A stretch of 64,000 nucleotides of DNA from Mytilus galloprovincialis (Eukaryota; Mollusca; Bivalvia; Mytilida; Mytilidae): positions 56,099,121 to 56,163,120 of the forward strand of contig NC_134846.1 of NCBI RefSeq assembly GCF_965363235.1. The letters are read 5' to 3'. The position numbers were made by a program, and so were the translations under genes. Below are positions 11,776 through 23,743 of this stretch, one piece after another (within the stretch, counting starts at the first letter, position 1; every line of letters begins with the position of its first letter). Below the pieces are notes generated by a model. The model saw only the letters and a list, made by a program, of their open reading frames with translations, ran no database searches and was not told the origin of the DNA.

Positions 11776-13535
11776 TCGATGAAAAATAACACAAAGGCGC
11801 TTCTGAACCGTATATTGTCCCTAAAGATAACAAAAATTCGTAAATGTATCCATGGCTATTACAAAATCAATCGTTTCTGTAGCAATTTCGCCCCTTTACA
11901 TTTGGGACTGGCAGTGCAGATACATCATGCATATGCATATTGGAATATGGGTCACGAACATTGATCGAAACTTTGTACTCACATTTCTTTTGTGTTTCCT
12001 ATACAAAGGGAAGACTATATCTGACGAGTTTGACCAAATCATGACGGTATTTACGCTCCAGATAGCATTTGTACTAAAAAAACTGTGTTTGCTTTGAACA
12101 AACTCTGTCCTGTGCCGAAATTGTTCTTATAAAAAAGGGAAGTGTCTTGTAATGCTAATACGCGTACTGAATCCGCATATGATGACTAAGAGATTGATTC
12201 ATGTCCCTATTTTATGAATACTTGAGCTGTTGTGTGTCGCTTTTAAAAGTTATATAAGGATCATGACTGAATTTGAATTACAACATTAGAAAATTGGCAT
12301 TGCATTGTATAATTTTTCATCCTTCCCTTAAAAAATCAATGAGTTAACTTTTTTACCAGGATTATCCTACTAAAAAAATGTTCATGCACCAAATTGACTT
12401 TGTTTTACACTCAATTTTTTTTTAAACCTCGCATTCGCCTCGGGTGACTATAGTATATTTTGTGTTATTACTGCTCTGTCCAGACTTTACAAATACACAA
12501 TATGTATTTATCTATAACTAGATACTAATTTTCACAAAATACACAACCTTTAAGATGCAAAATTAAAAACACTGTTTCAGCGCTTGAATTTTGTTTTTTT
12601 CAAAGATAGAAAAAATATTGAAATAATTTGATAAACTGGTGTTTTATACTTTAGAAAATAATTCTGTAATATACTATAGTGAAATACTATACACAATATG
12701 AAAGTTTATGGATGTGAAAAGGTCAAGACCACTTCTTCTTTTGCTATGTCTTAAATGGAAAAAAATCAGAAGGTTCCAAATCAACGCCATTTTGTTATGG
12801 CAGCTCTTCATATAATTAGTCAAACTTGCCGTTTTAACATCGTTTATAGCGTATGCTTATGATTGAATCGTTTTTGTAGCATTCTATTGAATAAATATCA
12901 GAATATTTCTCCATTTTGTTCTTGTGTTTGAAATATTGATATTTTTAGGTCTGACCTTTGACCTCAATTTCACAAAATTGTGACCACTCTGGATTTTTAC
13001 GACCCAACTTTTCTTATTGTACACGTTGTCCTCTTTCCATCGATATATAATTTAGGTGTGTGTTCTTCCGGACCATTAAAGTTTTAAAAAATGAACTCTG
13101 GTTGCAGTACTATATATATTTATTCATTTGAAATGCCGAATTCGGTTATTGGTTTTAACAATTTACAAAATCTATCAGTATCACGGATGTCGTTCGGTTT
13201 ATCGAGAGAAATGATCGTGAGAGAATACCTATCACAAGTAAAGCAGACGAGACATTTCAGCATGTACCCTCTGGTATTCTTTATAGTCTGTAATATGTAT
13301 GCATATAATTTTATATAGATATCTCATTGGCAATCATTTCACATCTGCTACGTTGTATATAAAAATACATAGAACTTAAAAAAGTACAGCAACACAAAAG
13401 GTTGCATGGTTATCGTTCAATCTCAAATTGTTAATGAAAGATGCTGTTTTCGCTATTAGATATGGTAGATGGTTCACCTTTTGTGTTTAAACGTTGCATA
13501 ACCACATCATTGGCTAAATAATGGCGGTAAGTAGA

Positions 13536-13852
13536 CAGTTATCAAAGGTACGGTGACCGTACCAGGATTATAATTTAGTCCGCCTGACGCGCGTTTCGTC
13601 TACATAAGACTCATCAGTGACGCGCATATCAAAATATTTATAAAGCCAAACAAGTACAAAGTTGAAGAGCATTGAGTATCCAAAATTCCAAAAAGTGGTG
13701 CCAAATACGGCTAAGGTAATCTATACCTGGGATAAGAAAATCCTTAGTTTTTAATAAAATGACCACATTATTAATATTCATGTCAACACCGAAGTGTTGA
13801 CTACTGGGCTGGTGATACCCTCGGGGACGAAACGGCAGTCTGCCTCAGTTGT
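13536..13852 (-). mobile_element. Hammerhead retrozyme copy (single unit)
   Basis: Read on the minus strand it carries, from 13850 down, GTTTCGTCCCCGAGG, CCAGTAGTCAACACTTCGG, TAGATTACCTTAGCCGTATT and then a type I hammerhead motif at about 13627-13577: CTGATGA, stem II GTC/GAC, GAAA, and palindromic stem III ACGCGCGT. Stem I has an A-A mismatch next to the cleavage site, so activity is doubtful. Near 13549 the family's GGTACC is expanded into the odd palindrome GGTACGGTGACCGTACC. Retrozymes are small non-autonomous retroelements that spread as circular RNAs made by self-cleavage. Confidence 0.75.
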
Positions 13853-14867
13853 ACTACACAACAAATTTTTCACACGCGAACTGAAAAAGGTATGATATCA
13901 CTTAAATACCAGTGCACATGCAGTAAAAGTTGTAACGATTGAGAATAGAGCTTAATTGGTTAGAAGTCGAAGAAAAAAATCCCAGTAATTTTGGTACAAT
14001 AATGTTGTCTAAGTCTTTGTGTCGACGTAGCCACAAAACAACAAAAGTGTCATACCATGTATCGCACACACGACACTTAACTTAACTGAAAGTTACAACC
14101 CTTACAAAAATAAAATTGCGTAAACATGCATATATTTGCAAGGCGGATGCATTTAAAGATACATAAAAAATGTATATACCTTTTTCGACAATTTACGCTC
14201 GTAGAGGTCCTTCTATTTTGGAAATCATATGTAGACACGTTTTTAGTTATTTTTTAATTTTCGAGGTAAAGGCTTGAATTTAGAAAAAAAAATGAAAGCT
14301 TGAATGTTCGTTCTTATTAGAATAGTTATACGCTTCCATCAGTTGCAAGTTTATCAATTGGTAAATAAAATATTGTTTTCTAATTACTAAGACTGGTCAC
14401 GCATTGTCTTCACGATCAAAATAATGCGTTGCCTGATCTTTCATGATCAAGTTTCATGAAGAATCAACAAAATTCGAGGTTTTCATAAAAAAAAAAAAAA
14501 AAAAAAAATGAACAATTTCAAGGGAAGAACATACTTTTATTTTACTGTACTATCGGAGACACCAAAGACTGATTAAGTTTCAAATATATCATGATATATT
14601 GGAATGTGACCGTTAAAGGTACAAAAGGCGTATTTCTTTAATAAATCTCATAGACATGTATTGCGCCTTTTGTGCTTTCTCATAAAGTACTGCATATTTC
14701 TTTCTTTTTATCTTAATGCACAGTAATGTATTGTTGAGAAAGTTGAATCATTTTGACAGACATATTTGTTTTTTTCGGATTTGTTCTGCGTTTTGAAAAT
14801 TCCGAGGTTTTTTTCCACATATTTTGAAGTAGAATTTACATTTGATCACATTCACGATCCGGTGTTA

Positions 14868-15050
14868 TATAGCCATTCTTCCCCCATGCCAGTTTTTCCC
14901 CCGGGAGAAAAACTGGCATGAGCCAATCTTTCCCCCGGGAAAATTTTGGATCATTGCCATTCTTCCCCCGCGGAAATTTGACAATACGTATGCATATAGT
15001 CACTTTTCCCCCATGCCAATCTTTCCCCCATAATATAGTTTTCACTATAT
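14868..15050. repeat. GC-rich palindromic block, left copy
   Basis: In AT-rich surroundings this stretch carries repeated TTCCCCC / GGGGGAA motifs. A near-perfect palindrome at about 14884-14921 has arms CATGCCAGTTTTT and AAAAACTGGCATG around CCCCCGGG. The outer words TATAGCCATTCTTCCCCCAT recur inverted at 16560-16597. Confidence 0.65.
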
Positions 15051-15160
15051 TTATACAAGTTTGAAAATTAAATCCCACAGAGTTAGAATTATATTTATAC
15101 AAGTTTGAACATTAAACCCAACAGAGTTAGAATTATATTTTTACGCTGACAAATATTTGT

Positions 15161-15645
15161 TTGTCAATTTACATTAACACAAGTCTGTCTATACATGTTC
15201 ATCATTCTGTCTATGTGTCAACTCGTTTGTTTTTATTTCCACCAGTCTTTTACAATAGTTTGTCTACATTCTCAAAAGTCTGGATATGTTTCCACAAGTC
15301 TGTCTTTGGTCCACTAGTCCGTCTACATTTTCATCGGTCTGTCTATGTGTCCACCAGTCTGTATGCATTTTCAATAGTCTTTATATTCACCAGTCCGTCT
15401 TTGTTTCTACTATTCTGTCTACATGTCCACCAGTCTGTCTCCGTGTGCAAAAGTCTATCTACAAGTTTACCAGTCAGTTTACGTGTCCATTAATCTGCCT
15501 ACTATACCAGTCTGTGTATGTGCCCACTAGTCTGTCTATACATGTCTACCAGTCGGTCTATATGTCTACCATATTATACTATGTCAATGTGTCCATCGTC
15601 TGCCTTCGTGTTCATCAGTCCGTCTGTAAGTGCATTTTGTTGTGT
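15161..15645. repeat. Degenerate minisatellite, about 20-24 bp unit
   Basis: The core CACCAGTCTGTCTA plus TGTGTC recurs about twenty times with heavy divergence. The overlapping open frames of 78-123 codons on the plus strand are by-products of the repeat. Confidence 0.75.
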
Positions 15646-16423
15646 TATTTTGTCTGATATTCCAAATCTTTATTATGCTGAGATTTACATGCATTCTTTT
15701 GACTTGAAAACTTACTATAGGTGTATATTCCTTACTAATACCCTTATGCTTTGAAATGCCAAAATTTTTTCGTTGGGATTTATCATAAGCTGAGACAACA
15801 TTTTTAATATGCATTGCCACAACAAGTTACTTTGCAGGTTTAGTTTTTCTGACAACAGGGTAGTATGACAAGTAAAGCTTAAAAATAAGATATTCTTATC
15901 TATCTCGGGTTGAAAAACAATACTAAATAAATAGTAAATATACTTGGTTTCGCAGTTAATGCCTGTCTCTGCATGCTTTTTTTTTATATGTAATGTAGCA
16001 ATATCTCATACAAAACAAATCGTTAGTAGTCAATTTGTTATTAAACAACAACCAGTCTTGGAGAACATGATTGTTATTAGTTGTAATTGGTTTTGAAATA
16101 GCTTTCAGTAACTGAGAGTACTCTTATTCCGGTGCTAAGTGATTATTGTGCACCATACCAACATTTTTTGTGAAGCCAATTGCAACTGATATTTAACATT
16201 TTTTTCTTATGGTGTGCTGTCCAAAGCTGGATTATTGGGAGGGTACATCCTTAATACCAAACAGACAACAATAAAATCTAAACATATATATATAACACAT
16301 GTATATTAATACAATGAAGGTTTCCGCGTATCGCTAAAATATTAAGAATAAGATGTTGCTATTTTCTTTTTAGATAAAAATTTGGAACTGACGTCGGCGA
16401 CGTTATAATTCAAGGGGGAAACA

Positions 16424-16600
16424 TTAGCTTCTCGTGCTATAAGTGGGAAAAATTGGCTTGATCCTGGTTCCCCCCCCCCCATAACACTGAGGGGGAAAAG
16501 TTGGATCATGCCAATTTTTCCGGGGGGGAATAATTGGATCGATCCAGTTTTTTTCCCCCGGAAAAATTGGCATGGGGGAAGAATGGCTATAGGAAACCGG
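16424..16600. repeat. GC-rich palindromic block, right copy (inverted)
   Basis: It contains GGTTCCCCCCCCCC, CCAATTTTTCCGGGGGGG and TTCCCCCGGAAAAATTGGCA, ending GGGGGAAGAATGGCTATAGG, which is the inverse of the start of the left block at 14868. TCTTTCACGATC motifs follow at 16608 and 16650. Confidence 0.65.
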
Positions 16601-17154
16601 TACCAAATCTTTCACGATCCAAACGCAACGCTTGACCACCATTAGGTATTCTTTCACGATCAATTCTCTCGATAAACCGAATGACACCCGTGAGTATTCA
16701 ATTATCCAAAATTAATTGTTAACAGTTAATTGTTAACAGTAGAAAAATGGACAACATTTTATATAAGACTTTTCGGACATTGTAAAAAAGAATATACAAT
16801 ATGTTCTATAGTCCGTCAATATGCATTTTTCACTCATTTAGAGAAATATTTTTCAAGTCTATGAATTCAAATTTGAAAACACAACCCTGACGTAAATCTA
16901 TTGCCATGATCAAACTCTCCATTACAATGGACACCAAATATTTCATTTCATTAACAAACAGTTTGAAATATAGAATCACATTTTGTGTCCAAAGTTATTT
17001 ATAATTGAGCACATCCTTATTAGTTAAATAACCGATTATAGTGTTAAATTTCTTCTATTTGTACCATTTAATTTTTCTTAAACGATTCTACAACAGAGTC
17101 GTCTTTTGCTGAAAAATTAGTCCTCATGAAATGTTAGAGATGGTACGGACTAGT

Positions 17155-17206
17155 TGTGTGGTTTATTGTGTGTGTCTCTGTGTGTGTGTGTGTGTGTGTG
17201 TGTGCC
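17155..17206. repeat. TG microsatellite
   Basis: A TG dinucleotide run with one CTC interruption. Confidence 0.9.
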
Positions 17207-19190
17207 GCTGCAACCCTCATAACATAAAACCCAGTCGCAAGTTTGTTGTTGTGCCATTTGCATACAATTTGTAAATCGTTGCTAGGTCAGTCCTTCCCCG
17301 AGTATCAAACTGTAAACAGGTGTAAATAAATATGTATTAAATAATATACCTTACCTTAACCTGAATTCTCTCCGCGCCAGAAGTCGCGTAATACCTCTAA
17401 ATAAATTATATACAGTCTGTTTATAAAATTGTAGAAATAAAAGCGAAATATTAGGTCAAAGGGCGATAACTGATGTTTTATTTGATTACTGACAAATGAA
17501 TTAAAAAAAACTCATCTTTTATATTTTCCTCGTTCATTTTGTCTACAAAAGACTTTGACATCAATGTCAGTCGACCTTAAACAAAACTCTGAAAAGGCTA
17601 AATAAAGAACGAAATAAGATAAAAGAAATCCGAATGGTTTTTTTAAATACAGCTAACGCAATTTATTCATGTGGTAGACCATGCTTTGTATTTCGGATGT
17701 AAACAGTTACAAAATGTAATTTAGAAATAAGTCAACACAATCTGTATAAATGAGTTTTCCAATTTGTTCTTAAATATTACCTTGCTAAAATCCGCCTCAT
17801 TTGGACTCCGTCGGCTAGTTGTCTCATTGACAATCATACTACATCTCCTTTCTTATTTAAAACAGTATATCCTTTAATATCATTAAAATATATCTTCTCA
17901 CGAGCAAAATTTACAGGTTGGTCCTGTAAAGCTCAATATTCTTGTACATGTAATTATTGATATCACCGTTTAATATACTATGGTACTGCTAAAAATAATG
18001 TGTTTGCTTAAGGAGAATCAATTACCTATACCAGGAACATATAAAGTGACTGTTCCAAACCTATACTGAGCTACAGACCTTTGTCTATATATTCAAGGGA
18101 AATGTAAAGTCAAAATATATATCCGTCACGTAATCAATGTTTGACGGAAATCATGATACTGGAGAACAAACCTGGTAATCATTAAAAGTAGGTTGGCAGT
18201 CATACGCTACAAGAGCAAAAAAGGGGGAGGCTCCTCAAATATAACATGCATGTCAGGAGGTAATAGTGACCAGGGAGTAAAACAAACAATTGGAAGATTA
18301 TGAACTTCACAATATGAAACAGTTTAATGGAATGAACAAAGAAAACCGCTCTGGAATGTAAATGACGGTAATATAAAGTAATTGAATATTGAATATTTTA
18401 TTTGCAAAAGCATATAGCAATACATAATATATACATAATGTGACTAATTAAACTACTTAGTATATAGTGATATTTAATTATTTTCAGTTTAGTGTTTATT
18501 TTTATAAAACACTTAAATCTAAATATGAGTTTGTTTAATATAAGATAGAATATAGACAGGGAACATTTTTAAAATTTGAAAATCGTTAAGATTTGGGCAG
18601 TTGACATGTGACATCAATTTAGAACTAGGGGCTCTGTAAAGAAAGTGATGCTCACCTAGTTCTGTGTCCACATTCAACAATGTCCACTCTCAAACATTGT
18701 GGGCTAGAAGAGAATTCATGACAAACAATAATTCTTTTTTGTTGATCCTGTATTGCTGGTAATCTTTTCCGTTTACAGTTTCCTTATATATCTTCTTGAG
18801 TTTTTGCCAAAACCACAAAACCCGGTAAAACAAATCTCATTTCAGGGAATCACTCATTTAAAATCAAGAATCTGATAATAATCTCGGCAAAAATTTACCT
18901 GATTTTAGATTTTTCTATTATGTTCTATCCAAAGTGTTTATTTATATCTTATATAGTTTCAAAATGATAGGCGACAACGTAAAATTTTGGTGAAATCGTT
19001 AATAAAGAGTCGACTAACTATTTCGACTAAGTTATTTGGAGATCTATACCGATGATACTAACATGGAAGCTTTCAAGATTAGAGACAAAATACAAAAAAT
19101 GGGTAAATATCGACATTAAACAGCAATGACTCCAATAAGGAGTAAACTAAGATACTTCAGATATAAGGCAAAGATACAAAAAATGATTAA
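17207..19190. other. Non-coding DNA
   Basis: No exon was recognised. A minus-strand fragment of SINE-like family 1 (GTTGTCTCATTGACAATCAT) lies at about 17815-17860. Confidence 0.5.
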
Positions 19191-19193
19191 AAC

Positions 19194-19895
19194 AAGAATG
19201 TGTCCAAAGTACACGGATGCCCCACTCGCACTATCCTTTTCCATGTTCCATGGACTGTGAAATTGGGTAATAATCTAATTTGGTATTAAAATTAGAAAGT
19301 TTCAAGTTTATTGGACTTCAATTTTATCAAAAACTACCTTGACCAAAAACTTTAACCTGAAACTCCCACTTTCATTTTCTATGTTTAGTGGACCGTGAAA
19401 TTTGGGTCAAAAGTCTAATTTGGCTTCAAAATTAAAGAGATTATATCATAAGCAACAAGTTACTAAGTTTCAAGTTGATTGGACTTCAGCTTCACCAAAA
19501 ACTACCTTGACCAAAAACTTTAACCTGAAACTCCCACTTTCATTTTCTATGTTCAGTGGACCATGAAATTGGGGTCAAAAGTCTAATTTGGCTTTAGTCT
19601 ACTAAGTTTCAAGTTGATTGGACTTCATCTTCATCAAAAAATACCTTGACCAAAAACTTTAACCTGAAACTCCCACTTTCATTTTCTATGTTCAGTGGAC
19701 CATGAAATTGGGGTCAAAAGTCTAATTTGGCTTTAGTCTACTAAGTTTCAAGTTGATTGGACTTCAGCTTCATCAAAAACTACCTTGACCAAAAACTTTA
19801 ACCTGAACGGACGGACGCACAGACGGACGCACAGACGAACGGAGCCACAGACCGGAAAACATAATGCCCTTCTACTATCGTAGGTGAGGCATAAA
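19194..19895 (+). mobile_element. Pearl-like element with tandem core and GGAC microsatellite
   Basis: The left end reads AGAATGTGTCCAAAGTACAC, then GGATGCCCCACTCGC. The core repeats AACCTGAAACTCCCACTTTC at about 19353, 19520 and 19660 (units of 140-167 bp). It then runs into a GGACGGACGCACAGACGG microsatellite (from 19806), CCGGAAAACATAATGCCC, the hairpin CTACTATCGTAG, and GGTGAGGCATAAA, which is inverse to the ATGCCCCAC left end. This order (left end, about 160-bp tandem core, tetranucleotide run, hairpin right end) is that of the bivalve pearl family. Confidence 0.7.
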
Positions 19896-20304
19896 AAAAA
19901 AACGCAATTAAAGGACAATAACTATTTAAAGGAGTCCAAGGATGATTTTGATCATATTAATTTATATTTAAATCTTGTCTTGTGGACAATTTTGCAATAT
20001 AAAAGTTTATCTTTATCGGGTATAATTTTCATGATAATATACGCAAAAATGCAAAAAAAACAAAATGCAAACATTAGACAAGGATAATAACTCCTATAAG
20101 AAGCCAATCAACAACTGAAATTGTTAAATCAAGTGAATATAGGCATAGTTCAAAGAAACTAATTATCATAGTCCCACTCCTTTCAATAGTACTTTGGAGA
20201 AAGAAAAAAAATACTTGATATTTTTAAAAGATAAAACCGTTGATTCATGCTGAGATGACTATGTGTTCTAGATATCTCATTGCAAATAGTAGTAGTTGCA
20301 CTAA

Positions 20305-20440
20305 TATCTACAGGGGCTTGTTTAGTGGGACAGACAAGGTCAGTTTTAATAAGAATCTAGGGCGGTAGGTATCATGTATGTCATATATAGGATAGCGACC
20401 GCCATTGCCGGTGAAACCCACTAAACAAACCTCTGTGTCA
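20305..20440. repeat. Short inverted-repeat (MITE-like) element
   Basis: The arms ACAGGGGCTTGTTTAGTGGG (about 20310) and CCCACTAAACAAACCTCTGT (about 20418) pair with one mismatch. Inner words GGGCGGTA and GCGACCGCC add weak secondary pairing. Confidence 0.6.
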
Positions 20441-20469
20441 TATCTAGCATCATTGGGTCAAAAGTAAAT

Positions 20470-23074
20470 TAATTAATTGCTTGAGCTGAGGTCATAGAAA
20501 AAACAATAAGAGCATATAAAGAATATGAGTCCATAGAAAAAACAATAAGAGTATATAAAGACAATGATCAACATAATTCGTAAAACAACTAGGAATGCTA
20601 GAATTAGTTTAGCCGAATGTCTACCACGACGAGATGCAAACGTAAAAATCGTTAACCACATAATTTGGAAAGTAGCCGAAAGTTATGATGTGGAATGTCT
20701 ACAAACTGTCCAAAGTTTTATTAGACGAAATTGTCATCTCAACAGCGAACAAATCTGGCGTGACGGAATTCACCTAACTGACAGAGGAACGGCAACACTT
20801 CTCAGACTATACGATACACTTGTCAAAGTCACCAAAGAAAAGTCGGACACACCAACTATAAATCTCAACAACTCTCACGTTGGTGTTTGTTTTTTTTCTG
20901 TGGCGAAGATCTAGAGGGACACAACTCTCGATTTTACCGCCATGAGGCAAAATTAGTGTTGGACCTGCTCAAAATATGGACATAAAATGAAAAACTGTTG
21001 GTATTCATCAACTTAAGACACTGGCAATGCATGTTATGCCGAAACTTTTCTTTTACAAACAATGAACAAATTTGAATGTTTAAATAACATATGTACCTTG
21101 TGTGACCAATATTGAATGTAAATGTATTTAGGAATTGAAAACGATCAATACTATTCTTCCATAAATGCAGAAAAAACTTTACACTTACAGAACACTACTT
21201 CAAAGAACAACAGATCTTTAAATAATAACAGAAAAGAATCAATAAAAGCAACAAAATATCAAAATAATGAAAATAACACTACAAAATGTTTAGAAGAAAC
21301 ATATTTTGGCCTTAAGAAAAATGGATTAAAAATTTCTCATTTAGACATAAGAGGGGTCCTATCTAAATTTGATGATATGAAATTATTTATAAATCAAAAA
21401 AATAACACACATATTAATGGAATATGTGAAACATTTCTCACAAGTAATACGGAAGACAGTTTTATTAGTATTAAAGGATTTGAAAAAGGGAGGGGTGTAG
21501 TTGCTTACGTTTCTAGCTCTTTAAAAAACAAAAGAAGAACTGATTTAGAAATAAGTTCACTGGAAAGTATATGGCTTCAGATTCATTTCAAATACTCCAA
21601 ATCCCTATTAATATGTTTTATCTACAGACCATAATTATCATTTCTTGTTCTAATTCATTTGCCTTCTCGATTTCCTTTTCAAATTCATCAATCCACGATT
21701 GTGGCATATCAAGAGTCTTTCTAGATTTAAAAAGGCATTTGATCTCGTTAATCACACCATTCTCTGCCATAAATTACATTTATACAAAGTCTCTCATCAT
21801 TCAATAAAATGGTTCGAGTCGTACCTGTCTAATAGAAAACAAAAAGTGTGCTCTGGTAATACAGCCCCTCAGAATCTAAATGTATCAAATATGGGGTTCC
21901 CTAAGGGTCCATTTTAGGTCCCCTTTTGTTTGTTTTATTCATAAATGACATGACTTTAGAAGCCACTCATACAGCAATTGATATGTATGCTGATGTTACA
22001 ACACTTTCATACATATGGAACAAATAAGGAAGAGATATAAAGGAAACTAAATTACGACGCCAACACCATAAATAATTGGTGTCTGATTAATAGGATGGTT
22101 ATAAATCCCTTAAAAACTACTTCTATGTTGATTGAAACAGATAAGAAACGGACTTTGCTAGGAAATGATATGAATATATGTATACAAGATAGCCCAATCA
22201 CACCCGTTGAAATACAGAAACTTTTGGGTGTATATATTGACAAAAATTTGGACAGGAAATTTCAAGTTGACTATGTATGTAAACACTTTTAAGTTCTCGT
22301 ATCGCACTGCTATCTAGAATTAAGAAATTTTTGGATATATTTTAAGTAGTAGAAAGCTGCTTTATAATGCTTATATTCTGCCCATATTTGATTTTTGTTG
22401 CTCAATATGGGGAAATTGCTATGAGGATGGATATAAAAAAATTCTTAAAATGCAGAAAAGAGCTGCAAGGATTATACTTGATGCACCATCACACCAATAC
22501 TTACACCTAGGATAAATTTATTTAAAGAGCTAAAGTGGAGGAATTTCAAATCTAGAATTTCATATCATAAACTTATTTTTGTTCATAAAATTCTAAACGA
22601 TAAAGCACCTGCATGATAACTTAAAGGAACTCTGTTGTCCAATTGTTAACCTACATAGTAGAAATCTAAGGTCATCTGCAAATAATAATTTAGCTGTTGT
22701 ACGTCCGAACACAAATTCAATGAAGAAATCTTTTGCATATAGCTCATCTATACTTTGGAATAAACTACCAAATGAAATAAAATGTTGTGAAAACCTGGAC
22801 ACTTTTAAACAAAAATGTGTTGATTTCTTGACTATAAATGATTTATAACAACTTACTCAAATATTCTAATGATTTGTATGTTATGTATATATATATATAT
22901 ATATGAATTTATTTTTCTCTTGTTCTACAGACAAGTTATAGTTACTAGTACATGATATGTTAGAAACTATAAGCTTTGTAATATTTGTACTGTTTGTTCT
23001 TTGTGAGGGCCTCAAGGTAGATTAGCGAAAGCTAAATGAGCCACCCTCTTTAAATAAAGTCATTACTTACTTCA
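20470..23074 (+). mobile_element. CR1-like LINE, broken, with SGNH-esterase ORF1 remnant
   Basis: The element has three recognisable parts. (1) 20564-20914 carries an SGNH/GDSL-type esterase tail, with LPRRDANVKIVNH and the catalytic-block motif WRDGIHLTDRGTATLL, as found in ORF1 of some CR1-clade LINEs. (2) 21122-21634 is an apurinic-endonuclease remnant with the INGICETFL block. (3) 21700-22850 is reverse-transcriptase remnants: KKAFDLVNHTILCHKL, a decayed YADD box (MYADVTTLS near 21985), KLLGVYIDKNL, and the C-terminal SSILWNKLPNEIK. Endonuclease and RT blocks are only about 100 bp apart, so a large internal deletion has occurred, and the frames are broken in several places. The 3' end is GCTAAATGAGCCACCCTC plus AAATAAAG and a TTAC run. 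Confidence 0.8.
20498..20572 (+). repeat. Short direct duplication in the LINE 5' part
   Basis: CATAGAAAAAACAATAAGAG plus CATATAAAGA occurs at about 20497 and again at about 20531, a tandem copy of roughly 34 bp. Confidence 0.7.
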
Positions 23075-23255
23075 GGTTTACTTAAAAAAGAAAAAAAAGG
23101 AAGAATTAATTTATTATGAAAAAAACAAACTTTGCTGTTTGTATATTCACAGTATTTCAATAAATTGAGAGTATACGACTAAATCAGTATGACTAAACCA
23201 GGTATCAATAGCAACTTTACGAAAATAAATTTTTCAAACCCATTTACGTCAGTAT

Positions 23256-23297
23256 TACCAGAGACATATATACACATGTATATATGTCTCTGGTATT
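23256..23297. repeat. Near-perfect palindrome
   Basis: The arms ACCAGAGACATATATAC and TATATATGTCTCTGGT face each other around ACATG. It abuts the retrozyme fragment at 23315. Confidence 0.7.
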
Positions 23298-23314
23298 ACA
23301 AACCAATGGTGGTT

Positions 23315-23368
23315 CTATGTCACGTCTGGCATACTAAATTATAATCCTGGTACCTTTGATACCTATTT
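23315..23368 (+). mobile_element. Retrozyme fragment (post-cleavage part)
   Basis: CACGTCTGGCATACTAAATT followed by ATAATCCTGGTACCTTTGAT matches the segment just after the hammerhead cleavage site in the copies at 39.5 and 41.2 kb. The ribozyme core itself is absent. Confidence 0.65.
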
Positions 23369-23704
23369 TTAGTAATACATTCTGCTATTATTTCTAGCAG
23401 AGACATATAATACAATTGTAATATTTTTCCTATTTCTAGTTAGTATTTTAAATTTTATCACGAAAAAATAAATTGGAAGCACAAATACGCATTACTACAA
23501 TTTCTATTCTTTACAGAGAACCCAATGCAGTAAGTAATTTGCATGTATATATACATATATCGATTAATAATCAAACATCTGTCATGCAATATAATTATAA
23601 ATATATAGTTCAGTCTATCATGGGAACAGTAAATATGTTCCTGGTCTATCTAAAATTTTAGTAAACGTGCACGCCATACATATATTTCAGGTTTGTCTCC
23701 CCTT

Positions 23705-23743
23705 GTGTAGAAATCCACTTCCTTTTTAAAAACCGTCAAAATG
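23705..23743 (+). promoter_or_regulatory. RPL18: 5' leader of RPL18 with TOP-like pyrimidine tract
   Basis: CCACTTCCTTTTTAAAAACC lies directly upstream of the ATG at 23741. Vertebrate and many invertebrate ribosomal protein mRNAs begin with a C followed by pyrimidines (5' TOP), which ties translation to TOR signalling. The start site cannot be fixed from sequence; CTTCCTTTTT is the best candidate. Confidence 0.45.

Larger units (their letters stand above)
9505..13082. mobile_element. DNA element with about 110-bp imperfect terminal inverted repeats
   Basis: The left end reads GTTTAATGGTCCGGAATAAC at 9508 and the right end, read on the minus strand from about 13080, reads CTTTAATGGTCCGGAAGAAC. 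Further in, both ends share GGGTCGTAAAAA and GGTCACA followed by TTTTGT. The arms face inward, as in a DNA transposon. No transposase is recognisable; a 131-codon open frame at 9693-10088 has no known features. Repeat X and a SINE-like copy lie inside, probably as later insertions. A target-site duplication could not be fixed by eye. Confidence 0.5.
13186..16690. mobile_element. Region bounded by matching inverted arms
   Basis: At 13188 the plus strand reads GTCGTTCGGTTTATCGAGAG, then TGATCGTGAGAGAATACCT. At 16686 downward the minus strand reads GTCATTCGGTTTATCGAGAG, then TGATCGTGAAAGAATACCT. A second inverted pair (14868-15050 and 16430-16600) lies inside, and a retrozyme copy and a minisatellite also lie between the arms. 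This looks like an old element with subterminal inverted repeats that later took insertions; no transposase was found. Confidence 0.4.

Noticed and set aside
15161-15820. Open frames of 78-123 codons rich in Ser/Val/Cys
   Set aside because: They come from a degenerate minisatellite and overlap in several frames and on both strands.
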